A stretch of DNA of 64,000 bases from Amycolatopsis sp. 2-15 (GCF_030285625.1 NZ_CP127294.1:3668001-3732000); one strand, 5' to 3'. Shown: positions 17,402 through 26,435, counted from the stretch's first letter. Program-made: numbers and translations. Notes: generated from the letters alone by a model not told the origin.

Positions 17402-18259
17402 GTGACGACGATGCAGCAGCTCAAGGTGCTCCTGGCCGTGGCCGACCACGGCGGCTTCACGGCCGCGGGCGAGCGCCTCGGCATGGCGCAGCCCGCGGTG
17501 AGCCGCTCGGTCGCCACGCTGGAGGCCGAGCTCGGCGCGCCGCTGCTCGTCCGCCAGCGCACGGGCGTCACCCTCACCGAAGCCGGCGAACGCGCCGTCC
17601 GGCGGGCGCGCGAGGCCGTGCGGCAGGTGGATCTGCTGCGTGCCGAGGTCGCCGAGGTGGCGGGCCAGATCACCGGGACACTGCGAATCGCCAGCCTGCC
17701 CACCGCCACGGGCACACGGCTGCCCGCCGAGCTGCGGGCGTTCACCGAGCGCCACCCGCTCGTCGCGGTGCGCCTGATCGAGGGCAGCGACCAGGAGGTG
17801 CGGGACTGGCTCGACCTGGGTGTCGCCGATGCCGCCGTGGTCACGCTGCCCGCCCCCGGCCTGCGGACGGTGCTGCTCGACAGCCACGAGATGTGCGCCG
17901 TGCTGCCCGCCGGCCATCGGCTGGCGGAGCGCGAGGCCGTGTCCTATGCGGACCTAGCCGAGGAGCCGTTCGTCCGCCCGACGGGCGGCTGCGCGCAGGT
18001 GTTCTCGGCGGCCGCCGAGCAGGCCGGGGTTCACCTGGAGGCGACGTTCGAGGCCCGCGAGATGTCGGCCGTGCTGGAGATGGTTCGGGCACGGCTGGGT
18101 GTGAGCATCCTGCCGTCGGTCGGCGTGCCGCGTCTCGACGGCACCGTGCTGCGGCCCTTGGTGCCGCGCACGCCGCGGACCGTCGCGGTGGCCGTGAGCG
18201 CGAGCGCGTCGCCGGCCGCGCGGGCGTTCCTGGAGCAGCTCGAGGACTCCGGGAGTTGA
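17402..18259 (+). CDS. LysR-family transcriptional regulator
   Basis: The protein has 285 residues. The HTH spans residues about 4-62 (QLKVLLAVADHGGFTAAGER, then LGMAQPAVSRSVATLEAELG) and the effector domain follows. The GTG at 17402 is chosen because GGGAGG lies 5-6 bases before it; the ATG three codons later lacks such a site. It lies divergent to the SDR gene with 119 bases between, so it probably controls the SDR/hydrolase pair. Confidence 0.92.
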   Translation: MTTMQQLKVLLAVADHGGFTAAGERLGMAQPAVSRSVATLEAELGAPLLVRQRTGVTLTEAGERAVRRAREAVRQVDLLRAEVAEVAGQITGTLRIASLPTATGTRLPAELRAFTERHPLVAVRLIEGSDQEVRDWLDLGVADAAVVTLPAPGLRTVLLDSHEMCAVLPAGHRLAEREAVSYADLAEEPFVRPTGGCAQVFSAAAEQAGVHLEATFEAREMSAVLEMVRARLGVSILPSVGVPRLDGTVLRPLVPRTPRTVAVAVSASASPAARAFLEQLEDSGS

Positions 18260-18299
18260 TCCTGGTGTCCGTTGTGGATGGTCTTATCGGGAGCGCTCA

Positions 18300-18428
18300 G
18301 TGGTCGTCTGCCCGCGCTGCGCCCGGCTGGCCAAGCACGATCCGCGACGCCACGACGACGATCCCCAATGGCAACGCCACGAACTCGAGCATCAGCTCGC
18401 GGCACGCCGGTTTTGTTCGCGCCGGTAG
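18300..18428 (+). CDS. small CxxC protein (42 aa), possible partner of the PIN-like gene
   Basis: A GTG start preceded by GGGAG at six bases opens a 42-codon frame encoding MVVCPRCARLAKHDPRR, a run of Asp/Gln/His residues, and a tail ending RRFCSRR. C4-x-x-C7 and the later Cys could make a partial zinc site. It ends nine bases before the GTG of the PIN-like gene, the spacing expected of an antitoxin-toxin pair. I recognise no family, and chance is possible at this length. Confidence 0.4.
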   Translation: MVVCPRCARLAKHDPRRHDDDPQWQRHELEHQLAARRFCSRR

Positions 18429-18437
18429 GCTGATGCG

Positions 18438-18833
18438 GTGGCGAAGTACGTGATCGGGCCGGACGTGGCGATCCGGTTGGCCGAGGAACGGGCCGTGATC
18501 GGCGCGGAGCACCAGTTGCTCGCGCCGACGCTGATTCGCTCGCACGCGCTGTCGCTGCTGTACGTGCGCGTGCGCAATGGGGAACTGACCAAGAAGGACG
18601 CCGAACGCCACCTCGACTACGTGCGCGGGCTTCGGATCCGGCTGCTCGGCGACCGCGTGCTCCAGGCCACGGCGTGGAAGGTCGCGGATGAGCTCGACTG
18701 GGCCGACACATTCGTCGCCGAGTATGTCGCGTTGACGCGGCTGCACGGCGACGCGCTGGTGACGCTCGATGCGAAGCTGGCCAAGGAACTCGCGGGTTCG
18801 GTTCCCCTCGCACGCTTCACCGCGTTGAGCTGA
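18438..18833 (+). CDS. PIN-domain-like protein (VapC-type)
   Basis: The protein has 131 residues. Asp9 in IGPDVAIRLAEE, Asp90 in WADTFVAEYVALTRLHGDAL and Asp111 in TLDAKLAKE occupy the PIN active-site positions, so a ribonuclease toxin is the nearest match. The conserved Glu of the second helix appears replaced (PTLIRSHALSLL), which could reduce activity. Start is GTG. The 42-codon frame directly upstream may encode the antitoxin. A strong hairpin follows 12 bases after the stop. Confidence 0.7.
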   Translation: MAKYVIGPDVAIRLAEERAVIGAEHQLLAPTLIRSHALSLLYVRVRNGELTKKDAERHLDYVRGLRIRLLGDRVLQATAWKVADELDWADTFVAEYVALTRLHGDALVTLDAKLAKELAGSVPLARFTALS

Positions 18834-18845
18834 AGCCGATTCCAC

Positions 18846-18885
18846 AAGGCCTGTGCCGCCTGGATTTCCCGGCGGCACAGGCCTT
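18846..18885 (+). terminator. strong hairpin terminator after the PIN-like gene
   Basis: AAGGCCTGTGCCGCC and GGCGGCACAGGCCTT form a perfect 15-bp stem around a 10-base loop, followed by TGTCG. The T tract is short, as is usual for high-G+C terminators. Confidence 0.75.
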
Positions 18886-19060
18886 TGTCGCGTCGGCGGT
18901 CAGGGGGTGTGGCCGTGCGCGCCGGCGCGGCCGGCTTTCCCGGAGTCGGGAGCGTTTCGCTGTCCCGGCACGATAATTCTCGAGCTCCGCCGGGAGCCCG
19001 GAATGGACTGGGCGGCCGTCCGCTTTTCCCCGGTGGCCGGTGATTGTCGAAGATGGCGGT

Positions 19061-19968
19061 ATGTCACGACGTGAGCTCGTGGTGCTCGGGTCGGCGAGCC
19101 AGACGCCGACCCGGCACCGCAACCACAACGGGTACCTCCTGCGCTTCGACACCGACGGCGTTCTGTTCGACCCGGGGAGGGCACGCAGCGGCAGATGACC
19201 CACGCCGGCGTGGCCGGCGCGGAGCTCACGCGCATCTGCATCACCCACTTCCACGGCGACCACAGTCTCGGCCTCTCCGCCGTGCTGCAGCGGCTGTCGC
19301 TCGACGCCGTGCCGCGGCCCGTGCGCTGCCACTACCCGGCCTCCGGCCGGGCGTTTTTCGAGCGGCTGCGCTACTCCACCGGCTACCACGAGCGCGCCGA
19401 GGTCGTCCCGCGGCCGGTGCTCGCCGACGGCTGGACCGACGGCCCGATGTCCGCCCATGTCCTCGACCACCGCATCGACTGTTTCGGCTACCGCTACACC
19501 GAACCCGACGGCATCCGCATGCTCCCCGACCGCCTGGCCGCGGCCGGCGTCCGAGGTCCGGACATCAGCCGGCTGCGGCGGGAGGGTTCGCTGGCGATCG
19601 ACGGCCGCACCGTTCACCTCGCAGACGTCAGCGAGCCGAAGCCCGGACAGGTCGTGGCGTTCGTTATGGACACGCCCCCGTGCGCGGGAGCCCTCGACTG
19701 CGCGCGCGACGCGGACCTGCTGGTCGCCGAGTCGACCTTCCGCGCCGCCGACGCCGACATCGCCACCCGTTACGGCCACCTCACCAGCACCGACGCCGGC
19801 CGCCTCGCCGCCGAGGCGGGCGTGCGCAAGCTCGTGCTGACCCACTTCTCGCAGCGCTACCCCTATCCGGAGGCCGACGCGTTCGGGGAGGAGGCGGCGC
19901 AGGTGTTCGACGGGGAGATCCACGTGGCGCGCGACTTCGACGTGATCCCGCTGCCCCGCCGGCGCTGA
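19061..19968 (+). pseudogene. rnz: ribonuclease Z split by a one-base frameshift
   Basis: The first frame (from ATG 19061) encodes [18 protein letters not shown] up to LFDPG. The sequence then runs CCCGGGGAGGGC and the frame ends after a few codons. The other frame continues exactly where the family expects it: [17 protein letters not shown] (the metallo-beta-lactamase H-x-H-x-D-H site), MDTPP, ESTF and LTHFSQRYP to residue 302. Adding one base in the G run at 19174-19177 restores a full-length RNase Z (tRNA 3' processing). A real deletion, a sequencing error in the G run, or frameshifting are possible. Because the rest is intact, a very recent or artefactual change is most likely. Confidence 0.85.
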
Positions 19969-20058
19969 CGTCCTGGCAGCGGCTGTGACCTGGGCCGTCG
20001 GCGTGTCGGTGCCCGGGGTGGGCGAGGCGCGCCGGCGGTCGTGCCAGACTTCCGGGCG

Positions 20059-23000
20059 ATGTACACACCGTCCGATCTCGCCGATCTGCTCGAGTGCGAG
20101 CACCGGAGCGTCCTCACGCAGGCGCTGGCGGCGGGGCTGCCCGGCGCGCCGAGGCCCGGCTCAGGACCTGATCAGCTGGCCGTGAAGCACGGGCGCGCGC
20201 ACGAGGAGGCGACGCTCGGGCGGCTGCGCGCCGAACGCAAGGTCGTGGAGATCGAGGAGCGGGACCCGGTCGTCGCCGCGAAGGCGACGGCCGAGGCGCT
20301 GCGCGCGGGCGCGCCCGTGGTCTACCAGGCCGTGTTCCACGACGACGAGTTCACCGGCCGCGCCGATTTCCTGCTGCGCGACGACGAAGGCCGCTACGAG
20401 GTCTACGACACCAAGCTCGCCCGGCACGCCAAGCCGTCCGCCGTGGTCCAGCTGACCGCGTACGCCGATGCGTTGCGCCGAGCCGGGTGGCCCGCTGGTC
20501 CGGACATGCACCTGCTGCTGGGCGACGGCACCACGCGCACGCTGCGCGTCGACGACTTCCTCCCGCTGCTCGCCCGCCTGCGCTCGCGGCTGCGCGCCCG
20601 CCCGGCCCGGCTGCCGGTGCAGCTGTGGGCCGATGAACGGCCGGCGTGCGGCGCGTGCCGCTTCGCGCAGCACTGCTCGACGGCGCGGGAGGCGGACCGC
20701 GACCTGTCGCTCGTCGCGGGCATGCGCGGAGACCAGCGGCGCAAGCTCGTGACGGCCGGGCTCGCCACGATCGACAAGCTCGCCGCCGCCGGTCCGGACG
20801 ACCGGCCGCGCGACATGTCGGCGACGACCTACACCACGCTGCGCGCGCAGGCCGCGATCCAGGTGCGCCAGGACGAGACGGGCGAGCTCGCCTACGAGGT
20901 GATCGACCCCGCCGCCCTCGCCGAGCTGCCGCCGCCGAGCCCGGGCGACGTCTTCTTCGACATGGAAGGCGACCCGTACGCGCTCGCGGGCGCCGGCCTC
21001 GAGTACCTGTTCGGCGCGGTGACAGACGACGCCGAGGGCCAGCGGTTCACCCCGTTCTGGGCCCACTCCCGGGCACAGGAAAAGCGGGCGTTCGAGGAGT
21101 TCGTGGACTTCGCCACCGCGCGGCTGGCCGAACACCCCGGCGCGCACGTCTACCACTACGCGCCGTATGAGGTCACCGCCATCAAGCGCCTCGCCGCCGT
21201 GCACGGCACCCGGGAGGAAGTGGTGGACGAGCTGCTGCGGGGCGGCGCGCTCGTGGACCTGTACGCGGTGGTACGCAAGGCGTTGCGGGTCGGGCAGCGG
21301 TCGTACTCGATCAAGTACCTCGAGCCGCTCTACATGCCCGCCGCGCGCGAGGGCGACGTGAAGACGGCCGCGTCCAGCATCGAGGCGTACGAGGACTACC
21401 TCACGCTGACGGCCGCCGGCGAGCCGGAGCGGGCCGGCGAAGTGCTGCGCGGCATCGGTGAGTACAACGAGTACGACTGCGTGTCCACCTTGCGGTTGCT
21501 GGAGTTCCTGCACCGGGTGCGCGTGGACGAGGGCATCGAGCTCGTCGAGCCGGCGCCGGAGTCCGATGTGGACGCTCTGCTGCGGGAGACCGAGGAAGAC
21601 GTCGCGGCGCAACGACGGGCGGAGCGCGCGGCCGCGCTGGCGGCGCTCGTCGATCCCCTGCTCGACGGCTTGCCCGACGACCCGGCGGAGTTCACCCCGG
21701 ACGACCACGCCCGCGCGCTGCTCGCCGCGTCCGTGGGCTACCACCGGCGCGAGACGAACCCGGCGTGGTGGGAGTTCTTCCGGCAGCTCGCCGCTCCGCT
21801 CGGCGACCTGGAGATCGACACCACGTGCGCGGTGCCCGTTTCGGTGTCGGTCGGCGAGTGGGTGCCGCCGTCCGGCCGGCTGCGCACGGCGAAGCGGACG
21901 CTCATCGTGGCGTGCGACCCGGACCGGCCGCACCCGTTCGCGCCAGGCGACGACGTGCGCTTGCGTTACGGCGCCGACGCGCGCGACGCGAAGGTGGTGG
22001 CTTCCTCGGCCGTCGAGCTGACGCTGGAGGAGAGCAGCGCGCCCGACGCGACGTCGAACGACCGCCCGGCCGCGGTGCTGCCCGGCAGCCCGGTGCGGCC
22101 GTCGCCGAAGGACGAGGCCGTGGCGGATCTCGCGCGGCTCGTCGGCGAAACCCTGCCCGTGTTGCCGAAGCACCCTGGGGTGGACCTGCTGCGCCGCACG
22201 GCGCCGCGGCTGCGGAACGGCGGCGCGTTGCCTGCCGCGGGTGAGGATCTGGTCGCGACGGTGATCGAGGCCGTCGACGCGCTCGACGGTTCCGTGCTCG
22301 CGGTGCAGGGCCCGCCGGGCGCGGGGAAGACCTACCTGGCGGGCAAGCTGATCGCGCACCTCGTGCGTTCGGGCCGGACGGTCGGGGTCACGTCCAACAG
22401 CCACAAGGCCGTGGAGAACGTGCTTTCGGCTGCGCTGGGCAACGATCCTTCGCTGGCTTGCGCCAAGCGCGCGAAGCGGACGCCGGACCCCTCGGCGCCG
22501 TGGGAGCAGCCGAAGAACAACAACGCGCTGGTGCGCTGGCGGGAGGAACACGACACCGGGCACCTCGTGGGCGGCACGGCGTGGACGTTCGCGAACGCGG
22601 CCGTGCGCGCGGAGCCGTTCGACGTGCTCGTGATCGACGAGGCCGGCCAGTTCGCCCTGGCCGACGCGCTGGCCGTGTCGACGTGCGCGAAGAACGTGGT
22701 GCTGCTGGGTGATCCGCAGCAGCTGCCGCAGGTGGTGCAGGGCACGCACCCGGCGGGCGCGGAGGCGTCGGCGCTGGGGCATCTGATCGGCGACGCCGAC
22801 ATCATGCCGGCGCACCTGGGCTACTTCCTCGACCAGACGCGACGCATGCACCCGGCGGTGTGCGCGCCGGTGTCGCGGCTGTCGTACGCGGGGTTGCTGC
22901 ACTCGCACCCGTCGGCGTCGCGGTCGGTCGACGGGGTCGCCTCGGGGCTGTACCTGGCGTCGGTGGAGCACCGCGGGAACACGACGCGTTCGGTGGAGGA

Positions 23001-23430
23001 GGCGGCCGAGGTCGTCTCGGTGATCTCGGCGCTGCACGAGCGCACGTGGGAGGGCCGTCCGCTGACGGACGCCGATTTCCTCGTGGTGGCGCCCTACAAC
23101 CTGCAGGCCCGCGTCGTCACGCGCGCGCTGGCCGACGCCGGCTTCGGCGACGTCCGCGTGGGCACGGTCGACCGGTTCCAGGGCCAGGAGGCGCCGGTGG
23201 TGGTGACGACGATGACGTCGTCCTCGGCCGTCGACCTTCCGCGCGGGCTCGACTTCCTGCTGTCGCGCAACCGGCTGAACGTCGCGCTCTCGCGGGCTCA
23301 GTCGGTGGCGGTGCTGGTGTGTTCGCCGCACCTGCTGGAGGCCGACATCCGCACGGTCGAGCAGATGCGGCTGGTGTCGGGGATGCTCGGGCTGCTGCAG
23401 GACGCGCTGCCCTGGCCCGGCTCCGGATAA
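20059..23430 (+). CDS. TM0106-family RecB-like nuclease fused to a superfamily 1 helicase
   Basis: The protein has 1123 residues. N-terminal: a RecB/Cas4-like nuclease with Cys13 in LLECEHRS, GRADFLLRDDEG (Asp), YEVYDTKLA (E-x-x-D-x-K) and a later Cys cluster (ACGACRFAQHC) that fits an iron-sulfur site. Middle: an RNase H-like domain (DVFFDMEGDPYA; YHYAPYE; EYNEYDC). C-terminal: a DNA2/NAM7-type helicase with Walker A GPPGAGKT (751-758), DEAGQ, GDPQQLPQ, FQGQEAPVVV and RLNVALSRAQ. It likely processes DNA ends or R-loops in repair. A GTG 18 bases upstream is an alternative start. It is transcribed alone. Confidence 0.9.
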   Translation: MYTPSDLADLLECEHRSVLTQALAAGLPGAPRPGSGPDQLAVKHGRAHEEATLGRLRAERKVVEIEERDPVVAAKATAEALRAGAPVVYQAVFHDDEFTGRADFLLRDDEGRYEVYDTKLARHAKPSAVVQLTAYADALRRAGWPAGPDMHLLLGDGTTRTLRVDDFLPLLARLRSRLRARPARLPVQLWADERPACGACRFAQHCSTAREADRDLSLVAGMRGDQRRKLVTAGLATIDKLAAAGPDDRPRDMSATTYTTLRAQAAIQVRQDETGELAYEVIDPAALAELPPPSPGDVFFDMEGDPYALAGAGLEYLFGAVTDDAEGQRFTPFWAHSRAQEKRAFEEFVDFATARLAEHPGAHVYHYAPYEVTAIKRLAAVHGTREEVVDELLRGGALVDLYAVVRKALRVGQRSYSIKYLEPLYMPAAREGDVKTAASSIEAYEDYLTLTAAGEPERAGEVLRGIGEYNEYDCVSTLRLLEFLHRVRVDEGIELVEPAPESDVDALLRETEEDVAAQRRAERAAALAALVDPLLDGLPDDPAEFTPDDHARALLAASVGYHRRETNPAWWEFFRQLAAPLGDLEIDTTCAVPVSVSVGEWVPPSGRLRTAKRTLIVACDPDRPHPFAPGDDVRLRYGADARDAKVVASSAVELTLEESSAPDATSNDRPAAVLPGSPVRPSPKDEAVADLARLVGETLPVLPKHPGVDLLRRTAPRLRNGGALPAAGEDLVATVIEAVDALDGSVLAVQGPPGAGKTYLAGKLIAHLVRSGRTVGVTSNSHKAVENVLSAALGNDPSLACAKRAKRTPDPSAPWEQPKNNNALVRWREEHDTGHLVGGTAWTFANAAVRAEPFDVLVIDEAGQFALADALAVSTCAKNVVLLGDPQQLPQVVQGTHPAGAEASALGHLIGDADIMPAHLGYFLDQTRRMHPAVCAPVSRLSYAGLLHSHPSASRSVDGVASGLYLASVEHRGNTTRSVEEAAEVVSVISALHERTWEGRPLTDADFLVVAPYNLQARVVTRALADAGFGDVRVGTVDRFQGQEAPVVVTTMTSSSAVDLPRGLDFLLSRNRLNVALSRAQSVAVLVCSPHLLEADIRTVEQMRLVSGMLGLLQDALPWPGSG

Positions 23431-23572
23431 GGGCGTGCCCCCGGTCCCGTCGCGGCGGAGGGGGAGTTCGCGCGGACCGGGAGCGGGGGCACTGGTTCCC
23501 GCCTCGGGCGCCGCGCCGATGGGGGGATCGGCGGGAGCGGGCGGGAGTTTTCTCTTCGAGAGGCTTTGCGTC

Positions 23573-23682
23573 GGCACGGGGGGTCGCCTCTCGGCGAGTG
23601 GCACGACCCGGCGTCTTGCGACGACCCGGGAAGGCAAAAGGTGAGGCCCGGGGACACCCGCCGTACCGACACTCTGTACAAC
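23573..23682 (+). repeat. 110-bp structured repeat, copy 1 of 3
   Basis: It begins GGCACGGGGGGTCGCCTCTC, continues GGCGAGTGGCACGACCCGG, has a central CCGGGAAGGC and GGCCCGGGGAC, and ends CCGTACCGAC followed by TACAAC. The outer arms can pair (GGCACGG with CCGTACC). Confidence 0.7.
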
Positions 23683-23910
23683 GCCTGCGCGGGCCCGGTG
23701 TTCCGGATTTCCCTTGTGACGCAGGTCGCTCAGGTGATTTTCATGATCCACGTTTCCATGATCCACTGTGGACGGTTGGATACTCCCGCTCCTGCCGCGG
23801 CAGTGGGTCCGGCGACAGGAGCAGGAGCACATGAGCCCGCCCCGCGCTGCCTCGGGGCAACTGCGGCGCAGCGGGGTGGGGTGGTCTGAGGGGCTTAAGG
23901 GTTCGAGGCC

Positions 23911-24019
23911 GGTGCGGGGGTCGCCTCTCGGCGGTTGGCGCGACCCGGCGTGTGTGCGACGGTCCGGGAAGGCAGTGGGTGGAGCCCGGGGACACCACCG
24001 CACCGGCAAAGGTTGTAAC
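23911..24019 (+). repeat. 109-bp structured repeat, copy 2 of 3
   Basis: It starts 338 bp after copy 1 with GGTGCGGGGGTCGCCTCTCG. It keeps GCGCGACCCGGCGT, TCCGGGAAGGCAG, GGAGCCCGGGGACACCACCG and the end CACCGGCA followed by TTGTAAC. Its outer arms GGTGCGG and CCGCACC pair perfectly, in place of the GTACGG/CCGTAC pairing of copy 3. Confidence 0.7.
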
Positions 24020-24196
24020 CAGTGGGGGTGCGGAGGTATTCCCGGCTCTCCGGATGATCCACAGTGGAGTGTGCTGAGGGTGCTCCCGCTCCCGACTTCG
24101 CCGGCTGGGGGCCCGGCGAGCGAGAGCAGGAGCACTGGCGCCCGCCCCGCGCCGCGTTGGGGGAGCGTGAGGCAGCGGGGCGGGTGGTCTTACGCC

Positions 24197-24308
24197 GGTA
24201 CGGGGGTCGCCTCTCGGCGAGTGACGCGACCCGGGGCCGGCGAACCGGCTGTCCGGGAAGGTGAAGTGTGGAGCCCGGGGACCCCTCCGTACCGACAGTG
24301 GATACAAC
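24197..24308 (+). repeat. 112-bp structured repeat, copy 3 of 3
   Basis: It starts 286 bp after copy 2 with GGTACGGGGGTCGCCTCTCG, keeps GCGAGTGACGCGACCCGG, GTCCGGGAAGGTG and GGAGCCCGGGGAC, and ends CCGTACCGAC followed by ATACAAC. Outer arms GGTACGG and CCGTACC pair perfectly. Confidence 0.7.
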
Positions 24309-24917
24309 GGACCCGGCCGGCGAATGTTCCACGGCCCGCGAGTGACGTGGGTCGCGACCGTTCGGGTGAGGGCTCGGCTACGTGCCGAGTCGCCGGCGCC
24401 GCCACTCGCGTGGCAGTCGCCGGTCGGTCAGCTGCGCGTGCCGGTCGAGGAGGGGCGGGTGGATGCGGGAGTCGCGCCGGCAGAAGGGAAACGAACGCCG
24501 GCGGAAGTTCACCAGGTGGTGCAGCTGGGCGACTCCGGTCGGCGAAGGTTGCTTGGGTGCCACGCCGCCCGGGACCTTCGGTGTGCGATGTGGCCGCGGC
24601 GCAGTCGGCAGCAGGCGGGTGCGACATGAGTGGTCCGGACCGCGACCGGCGTGCGCTTCACGTCGCTCCCGCTGACGCGCGACCGCGTGTGGCAAGCGCT
24701 CTCCTCCCGGGGCGAGTGAGGGGTTGTTTTTGTGGCCCCCTGGGCGCGGAAGGGGGACTACCAGGGGGCCTGGCCCGCCGCCCGGTCGGGGGAATGTCGA
24801 GGCTGAGCGGGTTGTCGGTGACACTAGCGGTAGAAGTCGATCTTTGATCAGTCCACGAAACGGTGAATCGATCAGGCTGAACACTTACTCTTGGTGATCA
24901 TTCGAGGTGAGGCGGTT

Positions 24918-26435
24918 TCAGACCCCCTCAAGCGTGCCGAACCAGGTCGAGAGGGCTTCCCTCAGGCCGGCCGGATCGGCGGGCGAATCGAGCGGCGCGG
25001 CCCACGCGACGTGGGCGTCGGGCCGGATGAGGAGGGCGTCGGCCGGGCGGAGGGGAGTCTTGGCGGTGTGCATCTCCACGCGCGGAGCCCAGGCTTGAGC
25101 GACCGACCGGAGTTCCGGGCGGTCCGCGAGATCGACGAACACCGGGCGGCCCGGACGCAGCAGCGACGCGAGGCTTGTCGGGATGTCGGAAGTGGCCAGG
25201 GGGAAGTCGCCGGCGAAGGTGCCGGCCAGCGGGTGGTCCGAGCCGGGCATCGGGTAGCGCAGGTCGGTGCCGCCGATGGCGGCGGCGAGGCGGCGCAACG
25301 GTTGCTCGTCGGTGAGCAGCTCCTGGAACAGGGTGCGGAGCGCGTCGGCGGCGAGGTCGTGGCCGCGGCGCAGGGCGGCCTGTGCGCTGGTCTGCAGGAG
25401 CGCGCGGGAGCCGGCGTAGTGGCGTTCGGCGTGGTAGCTGTCGAGCAGGCCCGGCGGTGCCCAACCGTGCACGGCCGCGGCGAGTTTCCACGCCAGGTTG
25501 ACCGAGTCGAGCATCCCGAGGTTGAGCGACGCGCCTGAGGAAGCCAGCAGGTGCGCCGCGTCGCCGGCCAGGAAGACGCGTCCGAGGCGGTACCGGGGGA
25601 CCTGCCGGCCCTGCCACTGGTAGCGCGACAGCCGCCGCACCTCGCCGAGGGTCAGCGAACCGCCGAGCACGCGGCGGACGCTCGCCTGGAACTCGGCCTC
25701 GCTCATCGGGCTGAGGTCGTCGTACTCGGTCGCTTCCTCCTCGATGGTGTTGATCAGCAGCATCTCCGCCCCGATCGCCCCGAACGCGAACACCCCGCCG
25801 TCGGTCCGCGTGAAACCCTGGCGCAGCAACCCCAGTCCGGGTACGTCGAGGTCGCCGTTGTCCAGTCGCTTCACCGAATCCGGCACCGTCGCCTCGACGA
25901 GCCGGTTCACCTCCGGGTAGGTCGTGCCCGGGAACGGCAGGCCCAGCACCTCGCGGACCCGGCTGCGGCCACCGTCGCAGCCCACGACATAGCGGGCCGT
26001 GAGCTGGTACGGCCCGTCGGGGCCACGCACGTCCACCGTCACCGCCGCGTCTTCGCGAAGGCCGACGACCTCGTGCCCCTCGCGTACTTCCGCCCCGAGC
26101 TCCGCCGCGTACTCGGCGAGCGTGCGTTCGAGCACCGGCTGTGGGATGGCCAGCGCGTGGTACGCCGGCTCGGCCAGGTGCGAGAGGTCCAGCTGCAGCC
26201 CGCCGAACGGCAACGACGGCGCCGCGTGCACCGGGGACGCGGCCGCTTCGAGCCGCTCCAGTACCCCGCGATAGCGCAGCAGCTCCACGACCTGGCCGCC
26301 GAGACCGTTGGCCCGCGGCACTTCCCGCCGTCGCGCCTGGCGTTCCAGCACCAGCGGCCGCACCCCGGCCAGGCGCAGCTCGGCGGCCAGGACCAGGCCG
26401 GCCGCGCCGGCGCCCACGATGATCACGTCGTGCAT
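24918..26435 (-). CDS. FAD-dependent aromatic monooxygenase (PheA/TfdB, rifampicin monooxygenase-like)
   Basis: This 505-residue group A flavoprotein hydroxylase has GAGAAGLVLAAELRLAGV (Rossmann FAD site, residues 8-25), the DG motif (GCDGGRSRVREVLG) and GDAAHLLASSGASLNLGMLD (FAD ribityl site). The C-terminal thioredoxin-like third domain (about 400-505) places it with PheA/MhpA/Rox-type enzymes that hydroxylate phenols or antibiotics. The start at 26435 puts MHDVIIVGAG at the N-terminus; the open frame upstream lacks homology. A gene for a DeoR regulator lies 116 bases upstream on the same strand. Confidence 0.9.
   Translation of the reverse strand: MHDVIIVGAGAAGLVLAAELRLAGVRPLVLERQARRREVPRANGLGGQVVELLRYRGVLERLEAAASPVHAAPSLPFGGLQLDLSHLAEPAYHALAIPQPVLERTLAEYAAELGAEVREGHEVVGLREDAAVTVDVRGPDGPYQLTARYVVGCDGGRSRVREVLGLPFPGTTYPEVNRLVEATVPDSVKRLDNGDLDVPGLGLLRQGFTRTDGGVFAFGAIGAEMLLINTIEEEATEYDDLSPMSEAEFQASVRRVLGGSLTLGEVRRLSRYQWQGRQVPRYRLGRVFLAGDAAHLLASSGASLNLGMLDSVNLAWKLAAAVHGWAPPGLLDSYHAERHYAGSRALLQTSAQAALRRGHDLAADALRTLFQELLTDEQPLRRLAAAIGGTDLRYPMPGSDHPLAGTFAGDFPLATSDIPTSLASLLRPGRPVFVDLADRPELRSVAQAWAPRVEMHTAKTPLRPADALLIRPDAHVAWAAPLDSPADPAGLREALSTWFGTLEGV

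Larger units (their letters stand above)
23431..24917. other. 1.5-kb region without genes, made of diverged repeat units
   Basis: No frame here has convincing protein features; the open frames are shadows created by high G+C. About 23432-24308 consists of three units near 300 bp. Each has a G+C-rich segment with its own inverted arms (for example CTCCCGCTCC and GGAGCAGGAGCAC in units 2 and 3), followed by the 110-bp element listed separately. The linkers before units 2 and 3 share ATGATCCAC[T/A]GTGGA. At 24734-24770 GGCCCCCTGG and CCAGGGGGCC form a hairpin. The stretch 24310-24730 shows nothing further. Confidence 0.6.

Noticed and set aside
19171..19181. Programmed -1 frameshifting in the RNase Z gene
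   Set aside because: The site CCCGGGGAGG is not a canonical slippery heptamer, no stimulatory structure is clear, and RNase Z is not known to use frameshifting; deletion or sequence error is simpler.
20161..24135. A 1324-codon minus-strand open frame antisense to the nuclease/helicase gene
   Set aside because: It is a shadow of a strongly G+C-biased gene; it is Arg/Gly/His/Pro rich with no domain, while the plus strand has complete catalytic motifs.
24734..24770. GGCCCCCTGG/CCAGGGGGCC hairpin as a terminator
   Set aside because: No T tract on either strand and no gene end close enough; kept only as a note on the region.
24378..24884. Minus-strand frame of 168 codons in the gene-free region
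   Set aside because: Basic, Pro/Arg-rich composition without recognisable segments; part of the region consists of degenerate repeats.
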